64,000 bases of DNA. It comes from Bacteroidaceae bacterium. Its GTDB lineage: Bacteria > Bacteroidota > Bacteroidia > Bacteroidales > Bacteroidaceae. Shown here one piece after another: positions 46,981 through 55,880 of this stretch. The DNA lies in NCBI GenBank assembly GCA_017483605.1, contig JAFUWG010000048.1, positions 62,001-126,000 of the forward strand, written 5' to 3'. The notes under the pieces are model-generated. The model did not search any database. It was not told where the DNA came from and saw only the letters and a list, made by a program, of their open reading frames with translations. A program made the translations under genes and the position numbers. Position 1 is the stretch's first letter; each line of letters begins with the position of its first letter.

Positions 46981-47837
46981 AAAATCTCATTATCCGCACC
47001 ATCACAGGCATTCTTTTCGTCGTCGTCCTCGTTGGCGGCATCGTATGGAATCCCTACTCTCTCCTTCTACTCTTCACCGTCATCACAGCCTTGACGGTGT
47101 GGGAGTTCACCACTATCATCAACCACAACATGCACCTGCATGTCAACCGCTTCATCACAACGGTGGCAGCAGCCTACCTATTTGTGGCGGTGTGGGCGTT
47201 CAACACCAACATCATGGGTTCCGAGGTCTTCATTCCCTACCTCATCTCCATCATCTATCTGTTAGTGTCAGAAATTTACTTCGACCGCTCCGACACCATC
47301 CAAAACTGGGCAATGGCACTGATGGCACAATTGTACATCGCCCTGCCGTTCGCCTCATTCAACACATTGTGCTTTATCAGCACCCCTACTGGCGTGAGTT
47401 ACTACTTTTGGTATGCCCTGTCCGTGTTCATTTTCCTGTGGGCAAACGATTCTGGGGCTTACCTCATCGGCTCATGGCTTGGCAAGCATCGACTTTTCCC
47501 ACGCATCTCACCCAAGAAGTCTTGGGAAGGCAGCATCGGAGGAGGCATCGTGGCCATCATCGCCTCTCAAGTCCTTGCCACGTTCATCCCGTTTGCAGAA
47601 AATCTGACACCCACACTCAGCCGTCTGCTGTGGGCAGGATTGGCTGTGCTCACGGTCATCTTTGGCACATGGGGCGACCTTGTAGAATCGCTCCTTAAAC
47701 GCAAATTAGGCATCAAGGATTCTGGCAACATCCTGCCAGGACACGGAGGAATGCTCGACCGCTTCGACAGTTCTCTGCTTGCCATCCCTGCTGCTGTCAT
47801 CTACATCTACACCATCATGTTGAACATCATACAATAA
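46977..47837 (+). CDS. cdsA: Phosphatidate cytidylyltransferase
   Basis: This 286-residue polytopic enzyme makes CDP-diacylglycerol from phosphatidate and CTP, the branch point of phospholipid synthesis. The family signature is complete: ESLLKRKLGIKDSGNILPG then HGGMLDRFDS. SPKKSWEGSIGGG and the FLWANDSGAYLIG segment precede it. The GTG start at 46977 overlaps the ftsH stop by 4 bp (GTGA) and opens directly into a membrane helix, as expected. A short hairpin terminator follows 10 bp after the stop. Confidence 0.95.
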   Translation: MKNLIIRTITGILFVVVLVGGIVWNPYSLLLLFTVITALTVWEFTTIINHNMHLHVNRFITTVAAAYLFVAVWAFNTNIMGSEVFIPYLISIIYLLVSEIYFDRSDTIQNWAMALMAQLYIALPFASFNTLCFISTPTGVSYYFWYALSVFIFLWANDSGAYLIGSWLGKHRLFPRISPKKSWEGSIGGGIVAIIASQVLATFIPFAENLTPTLSRLLWAGLAVLTVIFGTWGDLVESLLKRKLGIKDSGNILPGHGGMLDRFDSSLLAIPAAVIYIYTIMLNIIQ

Positions 47838-47847
47838 AATAGTTTGA

Positions 47848-47866
47848 AGTGGCTTGCCACTTTTTG
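47848..47866 (+). terminator. Short intrinsic terminator after cdsA
   Basis: A 6-bp stem, AAGTGG with CCACTT, has loop CTTG and runs into TTTTTG. Confidence 0.7.
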
Positions 47867-47901
47867 TAACCGTAATAACAACCTCTTAAACAAAACTAAC
47901 T

Positions 47902-49830
47902 ATGACTGAAATTCAGAACCCCACTGAGGAACCTGTAGTAGAACCTACAGTTGAAACAGCAACTGCACCTGTCCAGGAGACAGTGCCAGCAGCCGAAGAG
48001 CCAGCAGCACCTGCTGTTGAAGAAGAAACTCCCGCTGTTGAAGAAGAAACTCCTGCTGTTGAGGAGCCTGCTGTTGAAGAACCAGCCGCTACAGAAGCAG
48101 CCGAAGAGCCTCAGGCAGAAAACTCAACGACTCCTATCGCCACTTATGAGACAAAAGCCCAGGTCGTTGAACGGCTGAAAGCGCTTGTTGCAAGCGACGA
48201 AGAAGTAACACGTCAAGAACTCGACAGCCTGAAGAGCAACTTCTACCGCATCCACCATCAGGAGGCTGATGCTGCCTACAAGAAGTTCATCGAAGAAGGC
48301 GGAAATGCCGAAGAGTACACCCCTGCCCCCAACCTTGAAGAAGCAGATTTCAAGGAGCAGATGACACTCATCCGCGAGAAGCGTGCGGCTGCCGCTGCCG
48401 CTCTTGAGCAGGAACGCGAGGCAAACTTCCAAAAGAAGACAGAAATCATTGACAAAATAAAGACGCTGACAGAAAATCCAGACGAAATCAATCGTGCCTA
48501 CAACGACTTCAAGGAGTTGCAGCAGCAGTGGAACGACATCAAGGACGTTCCTGCCGAAAAGGCAACATCTCTCTGGAAGAACTACCAGCAGGCAGTAGAA
48601 GCATTCTACGACACTCTGAAACTGAGCAACGAACTGCGTGCCTACGACTTCAAGAAGAACCTCGAACGCAAGACAGCACTCTGCGAGGCAGCCGAGAAGT
48701 TAGCAGACGAGACAGACATCATCTCCGCCTTCCGCAAGTTACAGCAACTCCATCAGGAGTTCCGCGAGACAGGTCCTGTCGCTAGCGACCTTCGTGAGCA
48801 GATTTGGACACGCTTCAAGGACGCTTCCACCGTCATCAACAAGCGTCACCAGGAGTATTTCGAGGCTCGCAAGCAGCAAGAAGAGGAGAACCTCACCAAG
48901 AAGACAGCCATCTGCGAGACCATCGAAGGCTTCAACCTCGACGAACTGAAGACCTTTGCCGAGTGGAACGCCATCTCCGACAAGATTACCGCCCTGCAAG
49001 CAGAGTGGAAGACCATCGGCTTCGCTCCGCAGAAGATGAACACCAAGATTTTCGAGCGTTTCCGTGCCGCTTGCGACAACTTCTTCACTCGCAAGAGCGA
49101 ATACTTCCAATCCGTTCGCGACAACCTCAACCAGAACTACGCCCTCAAACTCGACCTCGTGGAGAAAGCCGAGGCACTGAAGGACAGCACCGAATGGAAG
49201 AAAACCACCGATGCACTTGTTGAGTTGCAGAAGAAGTGGAAGGAAATCGGCACTGTGCCCAAGAAGTTCAGCGACCAGATTTGGGAGCGTTTCAATGCTG
49301 CTTGCGACGCCTTCTTTGCCGCCAAGAAAGAGGCAAACCAAGGTGCTCATGCCGAGCAGACAGAGAACATGGAAAAGAAGAAGAGCATCATCGATGAATT
49401 GGCAGCCATCGTGCCAGAAGAGTTCGAGGGTGACCTTCGTGCCAAACTCCGTGCTGCACAGGAAGAGTGGAACCAGATTGGCCACGTGCCATTCAAGGAA
49501 AAAGATAAACTCTACAAACTCCTCCGCGAGCAGATGGACAGACTTTACGGCTTCGCCAACCAGAACGCCACAAAGCGTCGCATCGACCGCTTCAAGGAGA
49601 GCATCAAGGGAGGCAACGGCAACGATATCCGCTCACGCCTCATGCGTCAACTCGACATCCTGAAAAACGAGATTAAGACCTACGAGAACAACCTCGGCTT
49701 CCTCAACATCTCCAACAAATCTAAGCAGAGCAACGCCCTTGTCGAAGAACTCAATCGCAAGATGGACAAACTCCGTGCAGACATGGAGGAAGTGAAGGCT
49801 AAAATCGCCGCACTCGAGGAGAACAACTAA
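47902..49830 (+). CDS. DUF349-repeat protein
   Basis: This 642-residue cytoplasmic protein has an acidic low-complexity N-terminus (about 1-75) with repeats of E-E-T-P-A-V-E encoded by a 24-bp tandem near 48018-48075. Several DUF349-type helical repeats follow (about 150-540), each with a conserved W: LQQQWNDIKDVP, LHQEFRETGPV, LQAEWKTIGFAP, LQKKWKEIGTVPKKFSDQIWERF, AQEEWNQIGHVP. A C-terminal coiled coil (about 570-642) ends the protein. DUF349 proteins are common in Bacteroidetes; their biochemical role is unsettled. A strong terminator follows. Confidence 0.9.
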   Translation: MTEIQNPTEEPVVEPTVETATAPVQETVPAAEEPAAPAVEEETPAVEEETPAVEEPAVEEPAATEAAEEPQAENSTTPIATYETKAQVVERLKALVASDEEVTRQELDSLKSNFYRIHHQEADAAYKKFIEEGGNAEEYTPAPNLEEADFKEQMTLIREKRAAAAAALEQEREANFQKKTEIIDKIKTLTENPDEINRAYNDFKELQQQWNDIKDVPAEKATSLWKNYQQAVEAFYDTLKLSNELRAYDFKKNLERKTALCEAAEKLADETDIISAFRKLQQLHQEFRETGPVASDLREQIWTRFKDASTVINKRHQEYFEARKQQEEENLTKKTAICETIEGFNLDELKTFAEWNAISDKITALQAEWKTIGFAPQKMNTKIFERFRAACDNFFTRKSEYFQSVRDNLNQNYALKLDLVEKAEALKDSTEWKKTTDALVELQKKWKEIGTVPKKFSDQIWERFNAACDAFFAAKKEANQGAHAEQTENMEKKKSIIDELAAIVPEEFEGDLRAKLRAAQEEWNQIGHVPFKEKDKLYKLLREQMDRLYGFANQNATKRRIDRFKESIKGGNGNDIRSRLMRQLDILKNEIKTYENNLGFLNISNKSKQSNALVEELNRKMDKLRADMEEVKAKIAALEENN

Positions 49831-49890
49831 TGATGCATAAAATGATTGAGTCCCTATAGAAACCTATAGAATCAATAGACCCTAAAACCA

Positions 49891-49925
49891 GAAGTAGCAG
49901 CACCTCGTGCTGCTACTTCATTTTT
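49891..49925 (+). terminator. Intrinsic terminator after the DUF349 gene
   Basis: A perfect 13-bp stem, GAAGTAGCAGCAC with GTGCTGCTACTTC, has a 3-nt loop and then ATTTTT. It overlaps the stop codon of the minus-strand gene that ends at 49913, so it sits at the convergence point. Confidence 0.93.
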
Positions 49926-51001
49926 CTGACCATCCACCACCACACATTATCCCACCACACACGTGGCAACTCATGCGGAGCCAAAGGCATCAAGCGGCAC
50001 ATCCTTGTCAAACGCCGCCAGAACTTCCTCACCTTCTTTTCCTGCCCATACACGCCGACTGACAAGTCATCTGCACTCACCACTCCCACCTTCATAATAT
50101 CGTCCAGCAGCAACGTTCCCAGCCATTTGCTGGGCGGACAGAGCAACACACCATCCTCCATCCCCCACAAACTGAAAATATACATCACAGCAGCCACAAA
50201 GTTTCCCAGCCCTAACACACTTAGCGTTTCCATTGCCTCCCTCCGTTCATCCGCCGATGCACTCATCATCAGCCAATAATAATCCACCAACTGCTTCATG
50301 CCGCACCCCTCAAACGCCCAGTGGTGCAGCAGATGCAACAAGATGAACACAAGGTCAAAATTCTTCGAGGGCACCCGAATCTTCCCCACTCCCTCAGGCA
50401 GTTCCGCCCAATGGTTCCACTGCTTTGGCTCCATCTCCTCCATCCATTTCCTCAAACGCTCATCACGCTTTGGCGACGACAGCCGCACTGGCCTGTAATG
50501 CACTTCCATCTCCACTCCATTCTTCAGCATTGTCGCCACGTGGTACATATTCGGACCTTCCACCTGCTCATAGTGCGACCTCATATACTCCACCACCTGC
50601 TCCTTTCCACCCTGCATCCACACATCAATATCCCCCGTCGCCCTTCTCAACGGTTTCGGGTACAACACGCTCATCCCCTGCCCCTTCAGGATGCACACAC
50701 GCACCCCATCCTGTTCAAACCGCTCACACACCTCCACACACGCCTTGTTCAGCCGCCGATTCTCCTTTGCCAGATAATCCTCCGCAGCCGCCCAATCCAT
50801 AATCATCTCCACAGGTGGCATCTGCTCCTTCGGCAGCCGTTCCACCCCATCAAACATCACCCCCACAAGCCCCTGCCTCACGGACATGGCAAACAACTCC
50901 TCCCACTCTTTCGGCGTGGGGGTGACATCCAGACGCTTCGCATTGCCCAAGGCAACACGCATCAGTTCTATGAATTGAGGACATATCATGTCGTCATCCA
51001 T
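49913..51001 (-). CDS. Nucleotidyltransferase-like protein (PF14907-type)
   Basis: This protein has 362 residues from the ATG at 51001; a TTG further upstream would put the start inside a hairpin. The segment VCILKGQGMSVLYPKP followed by RRATGDIDVWM carries the G-D-I-D acidic pair of nucleotidyltransferase-fold proteins of the uncharacterised NTP_transf_5 group. HHWAFEGCGMKQLVDYYWL lies further on, and the C-terminus is rich in Trp and Arg. Such proteins occur near small-peptide and surface-polysaccharide genes in Bacteroidetes; the substrate is unknown. It follows a 56-residue peptide gene on the same strand but is separated from it by a terminator-like hairpin. Confidence 0.75.
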   Translation of the reverse strand: MDDDMICPQFIELMRVALGNAKRLDVTPTPKEWEELFAMSVRQGLVGVMFDGVERLPKEQMPPVEMIMDWAAAEDYLAKENRRLNKACVEVCERFEQDGVRVCILKGQGMSVLYPKPLRRATGDIDVWMQGGKEQVVEYMRSHYEQVEGPNMYHVATMLKNGVEMEVHYRPVRLSSPKRDERLRKWMEEMEPKQWNHWAELPEGVGKIRVPSKNFDLVFILLHLLHHWAFEGCGMKQLVDYYWLMMSASADERREAMETLSVLGLGNFVAAVMYIFSLWGMEDGVLLCPPSKWLGTLLLDDIMKVGVVSADDLSVGVYGQEKKVRKFWRRLTRMCRLMPLAPHELPRVWWDNVWWWMVRKMK

Positions 51002-51042
51002 AAAAAACGATAGCCACACTCCCAAGAATGCGGCTATCGTTT
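51002..51042 (-). terminator. Terminator-like hairpin whose T tract abuts a start codon
   Basis: On the minus strand, AAACGATAGCC (51042-51032) pairs perfectly with GGCTATCGTTT (51015-51005) around a 16-nt loop. Six T end exactly at the A of the ATG at 51001. It could end transcripts from the peptide gene, or act as an attenuator or translation-controlling structure for the nucleotidyltransferase gene. Confidence 0.8.
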
Positions 51043-51051
51043 AACAGAGTG

Positions 51052-51222
51052 TTACATTGCATCTCGTCCTTTAGTGACGGTATTTGTTCCCCAAATGTCA
51101 TCACCAGAATCTTCAACTCCTGGTGTAGAACCACCTCCTATTGAACCAGAGCTGCTAAGAATGTAAGTCTTAACACGAGTCTGACGAACTTTCGTCACGG
51201 GTGCCATATAAACCTTTTTCAT
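51052..51222 (-). CDS. 56-residue small peptide, leader/Gly-rich-core-like
   Basis: The ATG at 51222 and TAA at 51054-51052 encode a 56-residue peptide. A basic N-terminal half (MKKVYMAPVTKVRQTRVKTY) leads to a Ser/Gly-rich stretch (SSSGSIGGGSTPG) and an acidic/polar tail ending KGRDAM. It starts 28 bp after the stop of the large surface-protein gene and ends 10 bp before a terminator hairpin, so it fits one transcript. From memory, small proteins opening M-K-K-x-Y-x-x-P are frequent in Prevotella and Bacteroides, often near PF14907-type genes. A precursor-peptide role is a guess. No cleavage site or modifying enzyme is evident. Confidence 0.6.
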   Translation of the reverse strand: MKKVYMAPVTKVRQTRVKTYILSSSGSIGGGSTPGVEDSGDDIWGTNTVTKGRDAM

Positions 51223-51250
51223 TTTCTTGTCTGTTTTTATCGTTATACAT

Positions 51251-54200
51251 TTATTTTACATACACTTTTTTACCATTAAGGATGTAGAAGCCCTTCGTTG
51301 GGGCCTTCACTGGCACACCTTGCAGGGTGTAGAAAGTACCGTTATTGATGGCACGTGAGAGATTCTCCGTTGTCATCCCTTCGCCGTCCTTTGCCTGCAC
51401 ATCTACAATGCTGGTCACCAAATCTCCATCATCGATGAAATAAACCTGCTTGATGGATTCTGTGTCATAAACAGAAGCACCTTCCTCCGCATTACGACGT
51501 TTAGATTCCACATCTTGATTTCTACGCTCTCTGACACCACACAACTGCATATAAGCCACATGGTCACCCAGCAACTCGCCTTCATAATATCCCTTTGGCT
51601 CAGTTGGGTCTGGAGTACCCTGCTTCATAAGCAAATAGAATCCTAAACCTTCCACATAACTTTGGATTTCATCTTGCTTAGAATAGTCATTCTCATCAAA
51701 TTTCACAAGATATCCATTAACAGCCAAAACGTAATTCCAATAATCCAAGCCATTCTTTTGGGTTCTCTGGTCAAGCACATAGTCGTTGTTGTAAGCCGTG
51801 TTGCGTGTCAACTCACCCGTAGCAGCAGCTAACTGGCTCTGGAATGCCACACCAATCAACTTATTGTTCGACATATCGGAAGGAGCACGGTCGATGTCCG
51901 TCGTGAACAATGGCCAAGTGGTTGCGTTCTGCTTGTAGAGATAGTCACCCGTAATCAGCACACCCGACTGATTAGGAACTGCCAACGTTGCAGGAATGTA
52001 GCGAACCTCAGAGAGTGTCACCTTGCCTGTTTCGTCATATGCTGTGCCTGAATATTCCGTGTCTTTCACGCTCATCACCTTAAATGCCTTCTGCTCTTCG
52101 CCGAGGAAAGTGTATGCCAATGTAAAGTCAAGTGGATATTCACGTGCCTCCGTTGCATAACCATATCTTGTCACATTCTTCGTATCGACAGATACAGCCA
52201 CCTTGTGAACCTGAATATTCTTCAGGAAGAGGTTGACATCGCCGCCAGAACCTGCAATCTTATAGACATTCAGCGGGGTAGAATGGTAGTAGCCATTGCC
52301 ATAGTTGAAGTCGTTGCTGTTGGATGGGTTGTAACTGTCCACATACACACGACCCGTGTAGTTTTCTCGACTGATGGGGTTGTCGATGCTGCCAAGAGCC
52401 ACGCTGGAATTGTTCGTGTCGCCCGTTACAGCCAAGTAAACCGTCTGGCCATACTGCACGTTAGGCACAATGAGTTGATATACACTATCGTTGCTGAGTG
52501 TCAGACCATTCTGGTCGGGTTGCAACTGCACTTTTCGATCATTCTCATCCCAATATGCCACAGGGATGAAGCCAAGACCATCAGTTTCTGGTACGAAATT
52601 TTCAGAAACTTCACCACCCGAAGCACTATAAGTGTAAGTAAAGCCATAGAAGCCGAGTTTAGAACCAGAAGCATAAACCTTATAAGAATTACCCACTTTC
52701 ACGTTGAATGTGTAGGTGGTATTAGTCGTGCTCGTCGTGGTAGCACTCGTGTAGATGTTGCTACCGTTTTCATCCACCGACAACGCTTTGTTATTAGCGA
52801 TGCGGACAGCCACGGTAACAGAACCACTATAGTTGGGTTGGATGGTGTAGAATGTTCCACCCTGCTTGTTGCCATTCTCTCCGTTACCTGCGGTATAAGC
52901 CGTATAGCCACTGATGCTGCCATCTTCTGTAGCAGCCTTAAAATCAGCACCGCCGCTTTCACCATACGTGATGGTAGCCACACCACCTCCCACGTTCACT
53001 GTCTGTCCCGAAGTGAAAGAGTCGCCATTCGAGAGTGCATACTTCACCGTGTTCGACAAGCCACTGCCAACCGCCTTCTTCTTCAGAGCAATCATGTTCT
53101 CTGGGTATCCCACATTGAAGTACTTGTTGTTGCCAGAGGCATAAGACCAATAGTGCTGGTCATTACTGCCCATATTGGCATCGGCATTCAGTTCTGCCAA
53201 GGTGTTGTTGCCCGTGTCGGTTGTGAAGTGCTCCATTGCCCAAGTGTAAGGGTAAGGCTTTACGTTGTAGTCATATTCATAAACCTTCACACGCACATGG
53301 CAACTGTCGAGCAGATAGCCATATTCACAACTGCCCCACACATTCTGACGCGACTCCAGCACCAGCGTGAAACTACCGTGAGCATTCGGAGCTATGTTCA
53401 ACGTTTCGCCGTCGGTCAGTGTACAGTTGCTTTCCGTCAGTGTACCCGTGCGTGAGCCGTCCAAAATGTAATACTTGTCAATCTGACTACTCTGAGTGTG
53501 AATCTGACCTTTGTTTCTCCACAACGTGGTTGAGATATTACCAGTGCCAGCCTTACGCAGGTAAGTATAAATCATGGCATGTGGATGAGCAATATCACTT
53601 TCGTTTGTATCGTTCAGTTCTCGGTCAAACGCTGTTCCACTATAGTATTTCGATTTCATGTGTGTGTCGAGGAACTCATCTACAGACCCCACCTTGATTT
53701 CGTAGATGTTCGCCCAACCGGTTTCCGTAACTTGGAATGTCACATCACCATCATTCTCCACCACAAACTGCTGGTGTCCCTGCGTTGTCAAATTAGCACC
53801 AGAGCCTATATAAAAATATTTACCGGTCATGCTCGTGCCATCCAAATCCGTCACATTCCATGCCATAAACCTATCACCAGTTGCTTCCTCGTGACGATTC
53901 CAACGGATACGGATATGCTGCCCCTTCTTCAACTTCGGAATGACGAACGAAGCACCGTTCTGGATGGTGATAGCAGCAGACATCGTGGAAGACTCCACAT
54001 TGTTCGGCAACGTGTAAGTCTCTCTGATTCGGCGCAACAACACATCTGCCTCATCTTGTGACAATCCATCCGTCGTATATTCAGGGGTTACAGTCGTATT
54101 GGTGCCAAAATGAAGCGGTTCGCTATAGAACATCAAACCTGCTGTAGCATCAATGTATCGTGCGTTGTCGCCCGACACCGCTATAGCATTAGAGAAGACG

Positions 54201-55549
54201 GGGTGATTCAGATACTCCAACTTCGAATTGGTCGCTGTGTCAAAATGACGCACTTTCCATTCTAACTTCCAATCGTTGCCGTATGCTGTATTGGCATAAA
54301 GATCTGCCTTTGTCTCCGTGTTATAGAAATTCCACACATGGGTAGAATAAGGTTTGGTGATAACCGTCTGTGCCACACTCATGATAGGGCTCTGATAATA
54401 ATAACTATCGTTTTTGTCTGTCAAATAACCCACAGACGCTTCCTGTGCCGTCACCACAAGAGCACCACCTTCGCCACTGATGTTGTAAATTTCGCCCGTC
54501 GCACTATTGATGGATGCCGACATATCGCCCTTACCTTCAATGGAGTAAGTCACATTCGTTCCGTCCGACACAGTCAATTGGGTGCTTGTCTCATTTGACA
54601 TTTCATATGACCTCGAAGCAAAACTGATAGCCTTTGGCGAGTACACCTCAATGGTGTAAACCACCAGATAGCGGCCATCATTGTCAGATGTATCAATTGC
54701 CACATATCCGTCGCCCAAAGCCCGAGCCACCATTGTGCTCACAGAGCCACAATAAAACGATCCGGCAGGTTCCACTGCTACATTTCGCCACTGGAATGTT
54801 CTTCCTTCGCCCGAATTGCCGTTATTTACCGAACCTGTCACCTTCACATAGGCACCTTTTGTCACAGGAATGTAGAGCGTTGCACCTGACATCACTTGGA
54901 GTTGTGTCGCAGCATCTGTACGAATGGTACCTGTAGCCTTCAAGCCATTTGTTTCTGGCACCACCGTTCCTCGATAAGTTATTGCTTCATTGTTGTAACC
55001 ATCATGATAAACTATCGTTGTGCTTTTGGTAACCCAATCGCCACCTTGTACCAACACACTGCGTGTTGTTGACCAACTATTCGTGAAATCCCATGTCTCC
55101 ACCGTCTTATCATTGGAACTTGAGGTGGTGCGTCCGCCTAACACATAAATGTGATACAAGCGTGGGACTGCTCCAGAACCGAAAGATTTGAGACCATTCA
55201 GATGGACAACATTATCAACCCGGAAATTAGCGAGGTCGATATCCACAAATCCATCTACGCCAATCGTTGCGTGATACTCTGTTCCGTCATTGAAAAAGAC
55301 ACGATAAGTACCCTGTTGACCTTCCAGACGAAGGATGCCATAATTAGACAAATCCACATAAGTACTTGACGAAGGGCTATTATTACCATAATAGGCGTTC
55401 AGATAACCCATATTGTGGTTCACATAACGTGTTTCACAGCCGCCCACATAACTTAATTGTGTGATTTCTGTCTGTGCCCAGACACTACTCATTGTCCCTC
55501 CTATCGCCATGAGGAGTGACAACATAAACAGTTTGTAAATCTTTTTCAT
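51251..55549 (-). CDS. Very large secreted surface protein with T9SS-like C-terminus
   Basis: This 1432-residue protein has a signal peptide (MKKIYKLFMLSLLMAIGG...SVWAQ). The body is beta-rich with several similar modules: repeated blocks with TWDFTNSWS / VWNFYNTETKADL / YTWAMEHFTTDTG openings, YIPVTKGAYVKVTG / FVIPKLKKGQHIRIRW / LIVPNVQYGQTVYLAV strands, and TVNVGGGVATITYG with NKQGGTFYTIQPNYSGSVTV. Ser, Thr, Asn, Gly and Tyr dominate. The end (FYTLQGVPVKAPTKGFYILN then GKKVYVK) matches the Prevotella-type T9SS C-terminal signal. It is probably exported by T9SS and anchored outside. No catalytic motif is evident. A 56-residue peptide gene follows on the same strand. Confidence 0.75.
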   Translation of the reverse strand: MKKIYKLFMLSLLMAIGGTMSSVWAQTEITQLSYVGGCETRYVNHNMGYLNAYYGNNSPSSSTYVDLSNYGILRLEGQQGTYRVFFNDGTEYHATIGVDGFVDIDLANFRVDNVVHLNGLKSFGSGAVPRLYHIYVLGGRTTSSSNDKTVETWDFTNSWSTTRSVLVQGGDWVTKSTTIVYHDGYNNEAITYRGTVVPETNGLKATGTIRTDAATQLQVMSGATLYIPVTKGAYVKVTGSVNNGNSGEGRTFQWRNVAVEPAGSFYCGSVSTMVARALGDGYVAIDTSDNDGRYLVVYTIEVYSPKAISFASRSYEMSNETSTQLTVSDGTNVTYSIEGKGDMSASINSATGEIYNISGEGGALVVTAQEASVGYLTDKNDSYYYQSPIMSVAQTVITKPYSTHVWNFYNTETKADLYANTAYGNDWKLEWKVRHFDTATNSKLEYLNHPVFSNAIAVSGDNARYIDATAGLMFYSEPLHFGTNTTVTPEYTTDGLSQDEADVLLRRIRETYTLPNNVESSTMSAAITIQNGASFVIPKLKKGQHIRIRWNRHEEATGDRFMAWNVTDLDGTSMTGKYFYIGSGANLTTQGHQQFVVENDGDVTFQVTETGWANIYEIKVGSVDEFLDTHMKSKYYSGTAFDRELNDTNESDIAHPHAMIYTYLRKAGTGNISTTLWRNKGQIHTQSSQIDKYYILDGSRTGTLTESNCTLTDGETLNIAPNAHGSFTLVLESRQNVWGSCEYGYLLDSCHVRVKVYEYDYNVKPYPYTWAMEHFTTDTGNNTLAELNADANMGSNDQHYWSYASGNNKYFNVGYPENMIALKKKAVGSGLSNTVKYALSNGDSFTSGQTVNVGGGVATITYGESGGADFKAATEDGSISGYTAYTAGNGENGNKQGGTFYTIQPNYSGSVTVAVRIANNKALSVDENGSNIYTSATTTSTTNTTYTFNVKVGNSYKVYASGSKLGFYGFTYTYSASGGEVSENFVPETDGLGFIPVAYWDENDRKVQLQPDQNGLTLSNDSVYQLIVPNVQYGQTVYLAVTGDTNNSSVALGSIDNPISRENYTGRVYVDSYNPSNSNDFNYGNGYYHSTPLNVYKIAGSGGDVNLFLKNIQVHKVAVSVDTKNVTRYGYATEAREYPLDFTLAYTFLGEEQKAFKVMSVKDTEYSGTAYDETGKVTLSEVRYIPATLAVPNQSGVLITGDYLYKQNATTWPLFTTDIDRAPSDMSNNKLIGVAFQSQLAAATGELTRNTAYNNDYVLDQRTQKNGLDYWNYVLAVNGYLVKFDENDYSKQDEIQSYVEGLGFYLLMKQGTPDPTEPKGYYEGELLGDHVAYMQLCGVRERRNQDVESKRRNAEEGASVYDTESIKQVYFIDDGDLVTSIVDVQAKDGEGMTTENLSRAINNGTFYTLQGVPVKAPTKGFYILNGKKVYVK

Positions 55550-55681
55550 ATTATAATGTTGTTTTTGTTTTGATTTGCGATTAGTAGTTCTGTTGTATAT
55601 TGTGGGTAATTTGTTGGATATTATTTCCGATATGGTAGGAGATGTTTCCGCAGCGAGTGGCTACGAGAAACTTAATTAGGG

Positions 55682-55689
55682 CAAAGATA
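55682..55689 (-). promoter_or_regulatory. Bacteroidetes promoter (TATCTTTG) for the large surface protein
   Basis: TATCTTTG on the minus strand lies 133 bp before the ATG at 55549 and leaves an untranslated leader of about 125 nt with no evident fold. Confidence 0.6.
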
Positions 55690-55797
55690 TGTAATCTGGG
55701 GGAGGTGGAAAAGAGATTTTAGGATTTTTTAGCCTTTCGGGGTGGCAATTTTTGGTGGTTTTTTGTTTGAATGTTCTGATTGCAAAGTGCAGATTGC

Positions 55798-55880
55798 AAC
55801 AAAAGGAGGGAAACGAGGGGATGAGATGGCAGGAGGAAAAGGAGCGATGTGAGGGGACGGGAAAGTGGGTTGGCGGGGAG
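55798..55880. repeat. Second purine-rich tract beside a 21-bp-periodic repeat
   Basis: About 85 bp of plus strand rich in G and A (GGAGGGAAACGAGGGG, GGCAGGAGGAAAAGGAG, GGGGACGGGAAAG) end directly at repeat copy 4. No clear internal repeat is seen. With copy 4 and two promoters it makes up the 574-bp divergent gap. Confidence 0.55.

Noticed and set aside
52205-53455. 416-codon plus-strand frame inside the large surface-protein gene
   Set aside because: Antisense shadow; no signal peptide or recognisable motif, while the minus-strand gene has a signal peptide and sorting tail.
51251-55549. Possible horizontal acquisition of the large surface-protein gene because its codons look slightly more A+T-rich
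   Set aside because: The difference was judged by eye only and surface proteins rich in Asn, Thr, Tyr and Ser shift composition by themselves; no flanking mobile element or boundary repeat was found.
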